A stretch of DNA of 64,000 nt, from contig CATOTF010000002.1 of the NCBI GenBank assembly GCA_951813045.1, positions 4,154,001-4,218,000 on the forward strand. Direction: 5' to 3'. The DNA is from an uncultured Rhizobiaceae bacterium (GTDB lineage: Bacteria; Pseudomonadota; Alphaproteobacteria; Rhizobiales; Rhizobiaceae). Shown here in pieces: positions 27,662 to 36,378 of this stretch. Below the pieces are notes generated by a model that was not told the DNA's origin, searched no databases, and saw nothing but the letters and a program-made list of their open reading frames with translations. Positions within the stretch are counted from its first letter, which is position 1. Each line of letters begins with the position of its first letter. The translations under genes and the position numbers were made by a program.

Positions 27662-28537
27662 TTGAGTGATTCGTCCTATTCATTTCGTCGGCCAGAAAAT
27701 TCAGGCCGTAAGTCCAAGCGTTCCAATAATCCGGACGGATCATCCCAAAAGGGCGGAAGCCCGGAGCAATTGGATGATGATCGACTGATGGCACAAATTG
27801 CCGAACAGACAGCTTTTAATTTTGCCGATGATGCGGCGGGTTTATCCGAGCACGACTATCGGGGGAATTGCATTCACGCGGTAAACGGAGCGGAGCTTGT
27901 TGCAGATGCGGCAGGCGTTGCCTATTGGCCAGCCGAACAGGCCCTGCTAGTCGCCGATCTGCATCTGGAAAAAGGCTCATCCTTCGCCCGCCGCGGCCAG
28001 CTTTTGCCGCCTTATGATACGAAGGCGACACTTACGCGGCTTTCTGTGTGCCTCGATAAATGGCGGCCAGAGCGCGTTATCGCCTTGGGGGACTCCTTCC
28101 ACGATAGAGAAGCCTCGGAACGGTTGGTGCCAGATGATCAGCAGTTTTTACAAAGCCTGATGCAGGGGAGGGAATGGGTGTGGATCACCGGAAACCATGA
28201 CCCGGAACCGCCCATTGGCTTGGGGGGTACGAACCTGAATGAACTCCGTTTAGGTAACTTGACCTTGCGGCACGAACCACAGGTCGGTGCGATGGCCGGA
28301 GAAATTGCCGGTCACCTCCACCCAAAGGCACGTTTGGTCCGCCGCGGCCGATCAGTGCGCCGCTCCTGTTTTGCCGCATCCCGCACCCGCATGATCATGC
28401 CCAGCTTTGGAGCCTATACCGGCGGGCTGGATGTTCTCGATCCCACCTATGACGGCCTTTTTGGAGGCCGTAAATTCCACGCGCTCATGCGCGGTGAAGG
28501 CCAAGTCTATCGGATTCCGGCTAGAGATTTGAGATAG
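27662..28537 (+). CDS. pdeM: Ligase-associated metallophosphoesterase PdeM
   Basis: A calcineurin-like phosphoesterase with the metal-binding set VADLHLEKG, ALGDSFHD, TGNHDPEP and GHLHPKA, the pattern of the PdeM family found with Lhr-type helicases. The core starts near residue 60 (YRGNCIHAVNG); the preceding 60 residues are polar and low in complexity and may be a flexible tail. The TTG at 27662 is preceded by AAGGTG; an internal ATG at 27788 would remove most of the tail. Probably co-transcribed with the helicase; a nuclease role in repair is inferred from the family. Confidence 0.88.
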   Translation: MSDSSYSFRRPENSGRKSKRSNNPDGSSQKGGSPEQLDDDRLMAQIAEQTAFNFADDAAGLSEHDYRGNCIHAVNGAELVADAAGVAYWPAEQALLVADLHLEKGSSFARRGQLLPPYDTKATLTRLSVCLDKWRPERVIALGDSFHDREASERLVPDDQQFLQSLMQGREWVWITGNHDPEPPIGLGGTNLNELRLGNLTLRHEPQVGAMAGEIAGHLHPKARLVRRGRSVRRSCFAASRTRMIMPSFGAYTGGLDVLDPTYDGLFGGRKFHALMRGEGQVYRIPARDLR

Positions 28538-28585
28538 CAGCCTTCGTCACCGCACATCTCGACCCCGTTTATCCCATCTCACCTT

Positions 28586-28667
28586 TGTCATTCCCGCTTT
28601 TGGCGGGCATCCAGTGCGGTTGGTTTTGAATGTGCGGTTCTGGATTGTCGCTGTAGCGACAATGACA
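28586..28667. repeat. Cruciform-type palindromic repeat
   Basis: An 82-base element with terminal inverted repeats TGTCATT/AATGACA, inner arms ATCCAG/CTGGAT, and two side hairpins, CCCGC-GCGGG at the left and TGTCGC-GCGACA at the right. The result is a cross-shaped fold. The left part resembles the widespread proteobacterial 'gtcattcccgc...gcgggcatccag' repeat. It lies between pdeM and the coxM 3' end and carries no open reading frame. Confidence 0.8.
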
Positions 28668-28692
28668 AGGGGAGGGTTGATTCGGGTTTCTC

Positions 28693-28724
28693 CAATAAAA
28701 AGGGCGACATGATTGCCGCCCTTT
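28693..28724 (-). terminator. Terminator of the cox operon
   Basis: On the minus strand an 8-bp stem AAAGGGCG/CGCCCTTT with a 10-base loop runs straight into TTATTGG; with the last stem bases this gives a short T-rich tail. It begins 35 bases after the coxM stop. Confidence 0.7.
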
Positions 28725-28758
28725 GTCATTCTATATCTGCGTTGATGTCAGCGTGTTG

Positions 28759-29562
28759 TTACTCTGCCGCTTTGTTTACGGCTTTTTTGGCCATTACTTT
28801 GACGAGGTTTGCTCTGTATGGTGCTGTTGCGTGGATGTCTTCGAGCATGTCGTCGGTGTCGACTTTGCAGTCTGCTATGGCGTCGGCGGAGAAGTCATTG
28901 GCGAGGGCCTTTTCCATGTCTTTGGCGCGGTAGACGCCGCCTTGGGAAGCTCCTGTTACACCAACGCGCACTGCGCCTTTGCCGTGATCTGCGACATAGA
29001 CCCCGGCCATGGCGTAGCGGGATGCGGGGTTGGGGAATTTGGCGTAGGCGCCGCGTTTGGGGGCTGTGAAGGTTACGGCCTTGACGAACTCGCCTTCTTT
29101 CAGGGACGTTTCAAACATGCCGGTGAAGAAACGGTCGGCCTTTACCTTGCGCTTGTTGGTGACGATGGTGGCATCAAGCGCCAGCATGGCGGAGGGGTAA
29201 TCGGCTGCCGGGTCATTATTGGCGATGGAACCGCCGATGGTGCCCCGATTGCGCACGTGGGGGTCACCGATATGGGAAGCGAGGGCGCACAGGCTCGGGC
29301 AGACCTTCATTAGTTTGGCGTGGGTCGCCACAGAACCGTGGGTGGCGGCGGCACCAATGGTGACGTCCTTACGGGTGACATTAATGGCGTCCATATCCTT
29401 GATATGGGTTAGATCAATCAGATCGGACGGGGCCGCTAACCGCTGTTTCATGGTCGGCAGGAGTGTCATGCCACCGGACAGGTAAGCCCCGTCGTCTGCC
29501 GCCTTCATTTGCTTGGCGGCATCGGCTGCGTCTTTGGCGCGGGAATAGGATGTTTCATACAT
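28759..29562 (-). CDS. coxM: Molybdenum hydroxylase FAD subunit (form II CoxM)
   Basis: A 267-residue medium subunit of the xanthine oxidase/CO dehydrogenase family, carrying electrons from the Fe-S centres to FAD. FAD-binding motifs are AYLSGGMTLLP (about 27-37) and TIGGSIANNDPAADYP (about 110-125). It is the last gene of a coxS-coxL-coxM unit, the order typical of form II enzymes. AAAGGAAA precedes the ATG. It is separated from coxL by 205 bases that contain a repeat. Confidence 0.9.
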   Translation of the reverse strand: MYETSYSRAKDAADAAKQMKAADDGAYLSGGMTLLPTMKQRLAAPSDLIDLTHIKDMDAINVTRKDVTIGAAATHGSVATHAKLMKVCPSLCALASHIGDPHVRNRGTIGGSIANNDPAADYPSAMLALDATIVTNKRKVKADRFFTGMFETSLKEGEFVKAVTFTAPKRGAYAKFPNPASRYAMAGVYVADHGKGAVRVGVTGASQGGVYRAKDMEKALANDFSADAIADCKVDTDDMLEDIHATAPYRANLVKVMAKKAVNKAAE

Positions 29563-29581
29563 AATCGTTTCCTTTGTTTGT

Positions 29582-29654
29582 GCTCACGCTGTCAGCCCTG
29601 TGACCCTGCGGGTCTTTGGGCTTTCGCTGCGCAGGCGCGGTGCATAAGCACCGG
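29582..29654. repeat. Intergenic repeat copy A in the coxL-coxM spacer
   Basis: Starts GCTCACGCTGTC and ends in a hairpin GGTGCataaGCACC with flanking CGG. The same order of elements occurs in the coxS-coxL spacer (32149-32206), so the two spacers share a diverged repeat. Confidence 0.6.
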
Positions 29655-29767
29655 CTCGCTCTTCGCTCGCTTTAATCAGCGTTTTGAGTTCTTGATTTAT
29701 TGAGTTCACGTTGCTGGCTTCGCCCATTGCTTGCTCGGGATTTATTGAAGCCAACATCATGAGCCCC

Positions 29768-32125
29768 CTATTCAGCGGCTTCCGCCATGTTCAGTGCAGT
29801 CCACACGTTTTGCGGGCTGGCTGGCATGGTGAGGTTCTCGTGGCCGATGGCATCGGTGATGGCATTGATCACCGCCGGTGGTGCACCGATGGCGCCGGCC
29901 TCTCCACAACCCTTGATACCAAGCGGATTGCTTGGGGACAGGGTTTCCGTGGCTGAGACCTGGAAGCTTGGCACATCGTCCGCCCGTGGCATGCAGTAAT
30001 CCATATAGGATGCTGAGAGAAGCTGGCCATCATCGTCATAGACGGCGTTTTCCATCATCGCCTGACCGATACCCTGGGTGAGACCCCCGTGCACCTGACC
30101 TTCAACAATCATCGGATTGATGATCTTGCCAAAGTCATCAGCAGCTACAAACTGTTCGATCTTGGTTGTGCCGGTTTGCGGGTCAACCTCCACCTCGCAG
30201 ATGTAACAACCGGCGGGGAAGGTGAAGTTGGCAGGGTCGTAGAACGCCCCCTCTTTCAGGCCGGGCTCCATGCCCTCGGGCAGGTTGTGGGCGGTATAGG
30301 CCCCAAGGCAGATCTCATGCCACAAGAGCTTCTTGTCCGTGCCCTTGACCATAACCTCACCGTCCTTGATCTCAATGTCCCCTTCGGAGGCCTCAAGCAT
30401 GTGGGCGGCGATCTTCTTGGCCTTGGTCTCAACCTTGTCGAGCGCTTTCTCAATGGCCGACATGCCAACAGCACCGGAACGGGAGCCATAGGTTCCCATA
30501 CCGAACTGAACCTTGTCCGTATCACCATGAACAATCTGAATGTTCTCTTTTGGAAGACCAAAACGATCGGTGATCAATTGGGCAAAGGTCGTCTCATGCC
30601 CCTGACCATGGCTGTGGGAACCGGTGAGCACTTCCACAGTGCCAACCGGGTTAACCCGAACTTCGGCTGATTCCCAAAGGCCAACACCGGCACCGAGAGA
30701 GCCAACAGCAGCTGACGGCGCAATGCCACAGGCTTCAATATAGCATGACATGCCAATACCCCGCAGCATGCCGTTCTTTTCCGACTTCTTGCGGCGTTTC
30801 TCAAAATTGGCATAGTCCGATGCCGCCATCGCCGCATCAAGCGATACGCCAAAGTCGCCGGCATCATAACACATGATGACAGGTGTCTGGTGCGGGAATT
30901 CCTGAACGAAGTTCGTGCGCCGCAGTTCAGCTGGATCAACACCCAGTTGACGGGCAGAAGCCGTCAACATCCGCTCGATCAGATAGCTCGCCTCGGGACG
31001 ACCTGCCCCGCGATAGGCATCCACCGGCACCGTATTGGTGTAGATGGCGCGCACATTCGCGTGGATGTTCGGGATATTATACTGGCCTGACAGCAGCGTT
31101 GCATAAAGATAGGTCGGGACTGATGACGAGAAGAGCGACATATAGGCCCCGAGGTTCGCCAGTGTATCCACCTTGAACCCGGTAATCCTGTTGTTGGCAT
31201 CAAAGGCCATCTTCGCCGTTGAGACATGGTCCCGCCCGTGGGCATCGGTTACAAAAGCTTCAGACCGGTCCGCCGTCCATTTAACCGCGGCAACGCGCGC
31301 CTTCTTGGCCGCCCAAAGGCAGACAATCTCTTCGGGGTAGATGAAGATCTTGGCACCAAAGCCGCCACCCACATCCGGCGCGATCACCCGAAGCTTGTTC
31401 TCCGGTGCCACCTGATAGAAGGCCGACAGCACCAGCCGTGCCACATGGGGGTTCTGGGAGGTTGTATGAAGCGTAAAATGGTCTTCTGCCGCATCATATT
31501 GCGCCAGTGCCGAGCGCGGTTCCATCGGATTGGGGGCCAACCGGTTGTTGCGCACATCCATCTCGACGATATTGGCAGCATTGGCAAAAGCCGCATCGGT
31601 GGCCGCCTCATCCCCGATCTCCCAATCGTAAATGATATTGTTCTTGGCTTCCGGATGTATCTGCGGGGCCTTGTCGCCAATCGCATCGGAGACGCTCACC
31701 ACCGCTTTCAAAACCTTATAGTCCACATCAACGGCTTCAGCCGCAGCACGGGCCTGTTCCAGCGTCTCGGCAATCACAATCGCCACCGCATCCCCCACAT
31801 AGCGCACATATTCCGTCGCCAGTGCCGACCATGCCCCCATGTTCATCGGTGAACCGTCCTTGGAATGGACCATCCAACCGCAGATGATATTGCCAATACC
31901 GTCGCCGGTTAACTCCTTACCGTTAAAGATCCCCGCAACACCGGGCATGGCAGACGCCGCCTTGATGTTGATCTTCTTGATCTTCGCGTGCGCATGGGGA
32001 GAACGCACAAAGGCTGCATAATGCATGCCAGCCACCTTGTGATCATCCGTATAACGCCCCGCGCCGGTTAAAAATCGCTTGTCTTCCTTGCGCAAAACAC
32101 GTGCGCCAATACCTTCAAGTCCCAT
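29768..32125 (-). CDS. coxL: Molybdenum hydroxylase large subunit (form II CoxL)
   Basis: A 785-residue molybdopterin-cytosine-dinucleotide subunit. The active-site loop is AYRGAGR (residues 370-376), the form II signature, instead of the AYxCSFR of true CO dehydrogenases, so CO oxidation should not be assumed. The catalytic glutamate of the family is in [14 protein letters not shown] near the C-terminus. The start has a strong GGAGGAG. No coxD/E/F/G maturation genes lie nearby. The substrate is unknown; form II enzymes are generally regarded as aerobic hydroxylases of uncertain specificity. Confidence 0.93.
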   Translation of the reverse strand: MGLEGIGARVLRKEDKRFLTGAGRYTDDHKVAGMHYAAFVRSPHAHAKIKKINIKAASAMPGVAGIFNGKELTGDGIGNIICGWMVHSKDGSPMNMGAWSALATEYVRYVGDAVAIVIAETLEQARAAAEAVDVDYKVLKAVVSVSDAIGDKAPQIHPEAKNNIIYDWEIGDEAATDAAFANAANIVEMDVRNNRLAPNPMEPRSALAQYDAAEDHFTLHTTSQNPHVARLVLSAFYQVAPENKLRVIAPDVGGGFGAKIFIYPEEIVCLWAAKKARVAAVKWTADRSEAFVTDAHGRDHVSTAKMAFDANNRITGFKVDTLANLGAYMSLFSSSVPTYLYATLLSGQYNIPNIHANVRAIYTNTVPVDAYRGAGRPEASYLIERMLTASARQLGVDPAELRRTNFVQEFPHQTPVIMCYDAGDFGVSLDAAMAASDYANFEKRRKKSEKNGMLRGIGMSCYIEACGIAPSAAVGSLGAGVGLWESAEVRVNPVGTVEVLTGSHSHGQGHETTFAQLITDRFGLPKENIQIVHGDTDKVQFGMGTYGSRSGAVGMSAIEKALDKVETKAKKIAAHMLEASEGDIEIKDGEVMVKGTDKKLLWHEICLGAYTAHNLPEGMEPGLKEGAFYDPANFTFPAGCYICEVEVDPQTGTTKIEQFVAADDFGKIINPMIVEGQVHGGLTQGIGQAMMENAVYDDDGQLLSASYMDYCMPRADDVPSFQVSATETLSPSNPLGIKGCGEAGAIGAPPAVINAITDAIGHENLTMPASPQNVWTALNMAEAAE

Positions 32126-32148
32126 CTTAAGTCTCCTCCATTATTTAC

Positions 32149-32206
32149 GCTCACGCTGTCGGCCTTGAAAGGCCTGCGCTACGCGGGTGCGGTGCAACTG
32201 GCACCG
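32149..32206. repeat. Intergenic repeat copy B in the coxS-coxL spacer
   Basis: Begins GCTCACGCTGTC and ends with the hairpin GGTGCaactgGCACC plus CGG, paralleling copy A at 29582-29654. It lies directly upstream of the coxL ribosome binding site on the transcript side. Confidence 0.6.
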
Positions 32207-32330
32207 GAACCGCTTGCGGTTCTTGTTATCTAACCACCGCATGTGCGGGGTTTGTTGTTCTTGCGCCGCACCAAAGTTACTATGCGGCTCTCTTCAAATC
32301 CTCCGGTTCGCTTGCGAACCCATTAAACCC

Positions 32331-32423
32331 TTAAAAGTCTTCTTCGTGTCGGGCCGCCCCGACATGAGGGAGGGCCATATTCCCTTGGTTCAAAGTACAC
32401 TGAGCGCAGCGAAGGACTTTTAA
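32331..32423. repeat. Palindromic element in the coxS-coxL spacer
   Basis: A 93-base unit bounded by the perfect 9-bp inverted repeat TTAAAAGTC/GACTTTTAA (a few more bases pair imperfectly inward), with an inner 7-bp hairpin TGTCGGG/CCCGACA at 32347-32364. It ends 9 bases from the coxS stop. With copy B it accounts for much of the 307-base spacer; the rest (32207-32330) shows nothing I recognise. Confidence 0.6.
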
Positions 32424-32432
32424 CCAGACGCT

Positions 32433-32900
32433 CTACCCCATTGCCTTCGCACCGGCGGCAATTGATTTGACGATGTTATGATAACCCGTGCACCGGCAGA
32501 TATTGCCCTCAAGCTCGGCCCGTATCGTCCCTTCATCAAGATCAGGACCAAGACGGTTCACCATATCAACCGCAGACATAATCATCCCCGGCGTACAAAA
32601 CCCGCACTGCAGCCCGTGGTTCTCGTGAAACGCCTGTTGCATCGGGTGCAGATCATCACCATCCGCAACACCTTCAATCGTCGTCACCTCACAACCGTCA
32701 GCCTGAACCGCCAGCATCGTGCAGGACTTAACAGCTTTGCCATCAACATGAACAACACAAGCACCGCACTGGCTCGTATCACAGCCAACATGCGTCCCCG
32801 TTAAATTCCGGCCCTCTCGCAAATAATCAACCAACAACATTCGGTCATCAACATCTCCAACAGTCGAACGACCGTTAACAACAATAGATACACCTGACAT
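32433..32900 (-). CDS. coxS: Molybdenum hydroxylase [2Fe-2S] subunit (form II CoxS)
   Basis: The 155-residue small subunit and first gene of the operon. The N-terminal plant-ferredoxin-type cluster is bound by CDTSQCGAC with a later cysteine in KSC, and the C-terminal cluster by CGFCTPG and CRCTGYHN. It passes electrons from the molybdenum centre in CoxL to the FAD of CoxM. GGGAGGAA lies upstream of the ATG. The operon promoter should lie in the roughly 200 bases between this gene and the divergent PHA-system gene. Confidence 0.93.
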   Translation of the reverse strand: MSGVSIVVNGRSTVGDVDDRMLLVDYLREGRNLTGTHVGCDTSQCGACVVHVDGKAVKSCTMLAVQADGCEVTTIEGVADGDDLHPMQQAFHENHGLQCGFCTPGMIMSAVDMVNRLGPDLDEGTIRAELEGNICRCTGYHNIVKSIAAGAKAMG

Positions 32901-33108
32901 AAATAAATTTCCTCCCGATATGGACCGGCTATCTCGATTTAGGGTGCCGGCGAGATATGAGTCTCAAACGGGAGCTTAAGGGGCAATCCGCGCCTTGTGC
33001 AAGCGGTCTTTTTAACAAGGCCCTAAAGCCGCCCGCTTTACGAGGCATTTGAAATTGATGTTCTAGCACACCACATGAACGCAGAATGTAAATGGAGAGG
33101 AATTCCTG

Positions 33109-33420
33109 ATGCCCGAAAAAATAACTGTAAACGTTCCTCATAAACTAACAGAACGGGAGGTGCGGGAGCGCATCGATAAAGGCTTCAGCAAAGTTCAGGA
33201 AAAGACTGTGGGAAAATCAGTTGATGTGAGTCAATCCTGGGAAGGAGACAGGATGACCTTCAAAGCTGGTGCTATGGGACAAAACCTGACGGGTAAATTG
33301 CATATTCAACCGAACAATGTTTTCATTGAAATTAACCTCCCTTGGTTTTTAGCCAAATTATCCGGAACCGTTCAGGAAAAACTGAAGAAAGGGACGCAGT
33401 TGCTGCTGGACAAAAAATGA
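33109..33420 (+). CDS. Polyhydroxyalkanoic acid system family protein
   Basis: A 103-residue basic protein matching the PHA granule-region family (PHA_gran_rgn). It starts with ITVNVPHKLTEREVRERID, has a central MTFKAGAMGQNLTGKLHI segment, and ends in a helix rich in lysine. The function is not known; the family name comes from neighbours of PHA synthesis genes in other species. None of those genes is present here, so it stands alone. GAGAGGAA precedes the ATG. Confidence 0.75.
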   Translation: MPEKITVNVPHKLTEREVRERIDKGFSKVQEKTVGKSVDVSQSWEGDRMTFKAGAMGQNLTGKLHIQPNNVFIEINLPWFLAKLSGTVQEKLKKGTQLLLDKK

Positions 33421-33580
33421 GTCCAGTTAACGCGGAGTGTTAGAGCCATCTCACTTATGTATTGCGCAATGATAAGGGGTGAAATTAAGGAACAGCCAAA
33501 ATAGTCTGTATCAGGCTGTCCCGCCCCATTCGATAATTCTATCCAGACGGGAATAGCGCTAACCGGTAGGGAGCCCGGCG

Positions 33581-34459
33581 ATGATTTCTACCCCTTATCT
33601 TCTCTTTCTTGGTGACGCACCCGACGCCCTCGCAGGTAAAGTAGCACAGGGCATCAAGGATTGGCGCCCAGAACTTTGTGTTGGTCAGTTCAAGCTCGAT
33701 GGGTGTAACGCCGATATGGGGCTTGAAGACTTGTCAATTGACGAGGCGTTCGTACGCGGTGCAAAAACCATGGTTATCGGTGTTGCCAACCGGGGTGGCG
33801 TTATCTCTGCATCCTGGAAAACGGTCATCAAACAGGCTCTGGAAGCGGGTATGGATGTTGCGTCCGGTCTTCATAATCTGTTGCGTGATGATGAAGAGCT
33901 TGTTGAAACCGCAAAGGCCCATGGTCGCACTTTGCATGATGTGCGGGTCCCATCAGTGGAATATCCTATCGCCACAGGTGTGAAAAGAACCGGCAAACGC
34001 TGTCTGGCGGTCGGGACGGATTGTTCGGTCGGCAAAATGTACACGGCCCTATGCATGGAAAAAGAAATGCGCGCGCGGGGCATGAAAGCTTCGTTTCGGG
34101 CAACCGGCCAGACCGGTATTCTGATCACCGGTGATGGCATACCACTGGACGCTGTGATCGCCGACTTCATGGCGGGGGCGGTAGAATATATCACGCCTGA
34201 TAATGACGCGGACCATTGGGATCTCATCGAAGGTCAGGGCTCACTCTATCATGCGTCTTTTTCCGGTGTGACCATGGCGCTCATTCTTGCCCGTATCGTG
34301 AACCCGGATGTGAAGGTGGTTGGTATCTCGATCAATACCCAACACCTCAGTGACGATGAAGCCTTGGCACTGTGCCGGGAAACGGAAACGCGCATGGGTC
34401 TGCCAACGGTTGATCCGTTCCGCCGCGGGGCAGCACGCCTTGTTGATGCGCTTGCTTGA
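33581..34459 (+). CDS. dgcN: DUF1611 protein, probable D-glutamate N-acetyltransferase DgcN
   Basis: A 292-residue DUF1611-family protein. Its C-terminal half has the P-loop-like GTDCSVGKMYTAL (about 146-158), then GQTGILITGDG and IEGQGSLYHASFSG. Family members paired with an enolase-superfamily epimerase have been described as DgcN, which acetylates D-glutamate. The epimerase gene follows 10 bases downstream, supporting that call. GGGAG sits 8 bases before the ATG. It is the first gene of a plus-strand series. Function is from family and pairing; the pairing is seen directly. Confidence 0.82.
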   Translation: MISTPYLLFLGDAPDALAGKVAQGIKDWRPELCVGQFKLDGCNADMGLEDLSIDEAFVRGAKTMVIGVANRGGVISASWKTVIKQALEAGMDVASGLHNLLRDDEELVETAKAHGRTLHDVRVPSVEYPIATGVKRTGKRCLAVGTDCSVGKMYTALCMEKEMRARGMKASFRATGQTGILITGDGIPLDAVIADFMAGAVEYITPDNDADHWDLIEGQGSLYHASFSGVTMALILARIVNPDVKVVGISINTQHLSDDEALALCRETETRMGLPTVDPFRRGAARLVDALA

Positions 34460-34469
34460 TTGACCTGAT

Positions 34470-35456
34470 ATGAGCGGCCTTACTCTCACAGTTGAAGAAA
34501 CGATCTTTCCACTTGCGGAAGTTTTTACAATTTCACGGGGGTCCCGCACGGAAGCGCGGGTTGTGACGGTATCATTGAGTGACGGCATCCATACCGGGTG
34601 GGGGGAGAGTGTTCCTTACGCCCGTTACGGTGAAACCGTGGAAGGTGTCATTGAAGAAATTCGCTCCCTGAGCGATGAATTGGCGAATGGTCTTGATCGG
34701 CGTGCCCTCCAAACCCGCATGAAAGGTGGTGCTGCGCGCAATGCGCTTGATTGTGCATTTTGGGATTTGGAAGCCAAACGGACCGGAGAACGGGCGCATG
34801 TACTGGCTGGTATCCCGCGCCTTGCGTCGGAAATTACGGCTTACACATTGTCACTCGCTGATCCCGATGCAATGCGCGCGAAAGCGGCAGAACATGCCTA
34901 TCGCCCGCTGCTCAAAATTAAACTGGGTGGCGAGGGGGATATGGCACGGCTGGAAGCGGTGCGGGCAGGCGCGCCTGATACCGATATTATCATCGACGCG
35001 AATGAAGGTTGGGATGTCAATATTTATAAGGAACTGGCGCCGGTACTCATTCGTCTCGGGGTGAAGATGGTGGAACAACCCCTGTCCGCAGGCAACGATG
35101 ATGCACTGCGTGAGATAGAACGTATATTACCTATCTGCGCCGATGAAGCCTGCCATGATCGCAATTCCTTGCCCGACCTCGTTGGAAAATACGATATGGT
35201 CAATATCAAACTGGATAAAACCGGTGGTCTGACCGAGGCGCTTCTATTACGCGACGAAGCTGAGAAAATGGGTTTCGATATCATGGTGGGCTGTATGGTC
35301 GGGTCGTCGCTCGCCATGGCCCCCGCAACGCTGATAGCACAAGGTGTTGCCTATACCGATCTTGACGGGCCGCTTCTTTTGGCGAAAGACCGTGATGTGC
35401 CTTTGCGTTTTGACGAAGAGGGCGTTCATCCGCCCCATCCCGCCCTTTGGGGTTAG
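34470..35456 (+). CDS. dgcA: Enolase-superfamily epimerase, probable N-acetyl-D-glutamate racemase DgcA
   Basis: A 328-residue muconate-lactonising/dipeptide-epimerase-type enzyme. It shows LKIKLGG (the KxK acid/base lysine), DANEGW, EQPL and DEACHD as the three metal ligands, and NIKLDKTGG with the opposite-face lysine, so both bases for 1,1-proton transfer are present. By general annotation it would be an L-Ala-D/L-Glu epimerase, but next to dgcN it is more likely the racemase turning N-acetyl-D-glutamate into N-acetyl-L-glutamate. It is followed 14 bases later by a D-amino acid aminotransferase. Confidence 0.85.
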   Translation: MSGLTLTVEETIFPLAEVFTISRGSRTEARVVTVSLSDGIHTGWGESVPYARYGETVEGVIEEIRSLSDELANGLDRRALQTRMKGGAARNALDCAFWDLEAKRTGERAHVLAGIPRLASEITAYTLSLADPDAMRAKAAEHAYRPLLKIKLGGEGDMARLEAVRAGAPDTDIIIDANEGWDVNIYKELAPVLIRLGVKMVEQPLSAGNDDALREIERILPICADEACHDRNSLPDLVGKYDMVNIKLDKTGGLTEALLLRDEAEKMGFDIMVGCMVGSSLAMAPATLIAQGVAYTDLDGPLLLAKDRDVPLRFDEEGVHPPHPALWG

Positions 35457-35470
35457 AAGGATATGACCAT

Positions 35471-36325
35471 ATGAGAACTGTCTATTTGAACGGCGATTAT
35501 GTACCGGAAAACGAAGCTCGAATTTCAATTTTTGACCGCGGGTTCCTGTTTGCCGACGGTGTTTATGAAGTCACCACGGTGGTGGATGGTAAGCTGATCG
35601 GGTTTGACGGGCATATTGAGCGGTTGCAACGTTCCCTCAAGGAACTGGACTATACTTATAAGGTCGAACGGGAAAAGTTCCTCACCATCCACCGTGAGTT
35701 AGTGTCCCGTAACAGCCTCGATCAAGGCATGATCTATCTGCAGATCACCCGCGGTAATCCCGATGACCGGGATTTCGAATTTCCCCCAATTGATACGCCT
35801 GTCACCATCGTTCTTTTCACGCAGAAAAAGCAGGTCGTTGGAACTGCCACTGAGGTAAAAGGCCTGTCTGTAATTTCAATTGATGACCTGCGGTGGGGGC
35901 GACGCGACATCAAGACCGTGCAATTGCTCTACCCGTCACTTGCTAAGATGGAAGCGAAGACCCGAGGCGCCGATGATGCATGGTTGATGCAGGATGGCTT
36001 TGTCACAGAGGGGACGTCAAACAACGCCTATATTGTGAAGGACGGCAAGATCATTACCCGTGACCTTTCAAAAGATATTCTCCACGGCATTACCCGAAAA
36101 TCGGTGTTGGCCTGCGCAAGACTATTACAGATGGAAGTCGAAGAACGACCGTTTACGATCGAAGAAGCCTATACAGCTGATGAAGCATTCTCCACGTCCG
36201 CTTCAGGTTTCACCAACCCGGTAGTCACAATTGACGGTAATAAAATCGGGTCGGGAACCCCTGGGCCTGTGGGTGATAAATTACGTGCCTTATATCTTGA
36301 AGAAAATATGAAGGCGGCTGTTTAA
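35471..36325 (+). CDS. dat: D-amino acid aminotransferase (class IV)
   Basis: A 284-residue PLP enzyme of fold type IV. Visible are the N-terminal YLNGDYVPENEARISIFDRG, the PLP lysine in RRDIKTVQLL (about residue 145), and EGTSNNAYIV for cofactor phosphate and substrate contacts. This matches D-alanine/D-amino acid transaminases more than branched-chain ones. The start is set by AGAAGGA nine bases before the ATG at 35471. It would move amino groups from D-amino acids to 2-oxoglutarate, making D-glutamate, the substrate of DgcN encoded two genes upstream. Confidence 0.88.
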   Translation: MRTVYLNGDYVPENEARISIFDRGFLFADGVYEVTTVVDGKLIGFDGHIERLQRSLKELDYTYKVEREKFLTIHRELVSRNSLDQGMIYLQITRGNPDDRDFEFPPIDTPVTIVLFTQKKQVVGTATEVKGLSVISIDDLRWGRRDIKTVQLLYPSLAKMEAKTRGADDAWLMQDGFVTEGTSNNAYIVKDGKIITRDLSKDILHGITRKSVLACARLLQMEVEERPFTIEEAYTADEAFSTSASGFTNPVVTIDGNKIGSGTPGPVGDKLRALYLEENMKAAV

Positions 36326-36378
36326 GCGGGGCGCATAACCCTCTGGTCAGCCAGCGCATGGTGGCGTAAAAGCCGCCA

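Noticed and set aside
28723-29313. A 196-codon open frame on the plus strand opposite coxM
   Set aside because: It is antisense to a clear CoxM protein, its translation is a glycine/valine-rich composition typical of a shadow frame, and it shows no ribosome binding site or family motif.
2752-32423. A CRISPR array or insertion sequence behind the palindromic repeats
   Set aside because: The repeats are single or paired palindromes without regularly spaced direct copies, and no transposase or cas gene is present.
32929-33141. A 70-codon minus-strand frame upstream of coxS
   Set aside because: It overlaps the start of the PHA-system gene on the other strand, its translation matches nothing, and the region is better explained as the divergent promoter region.
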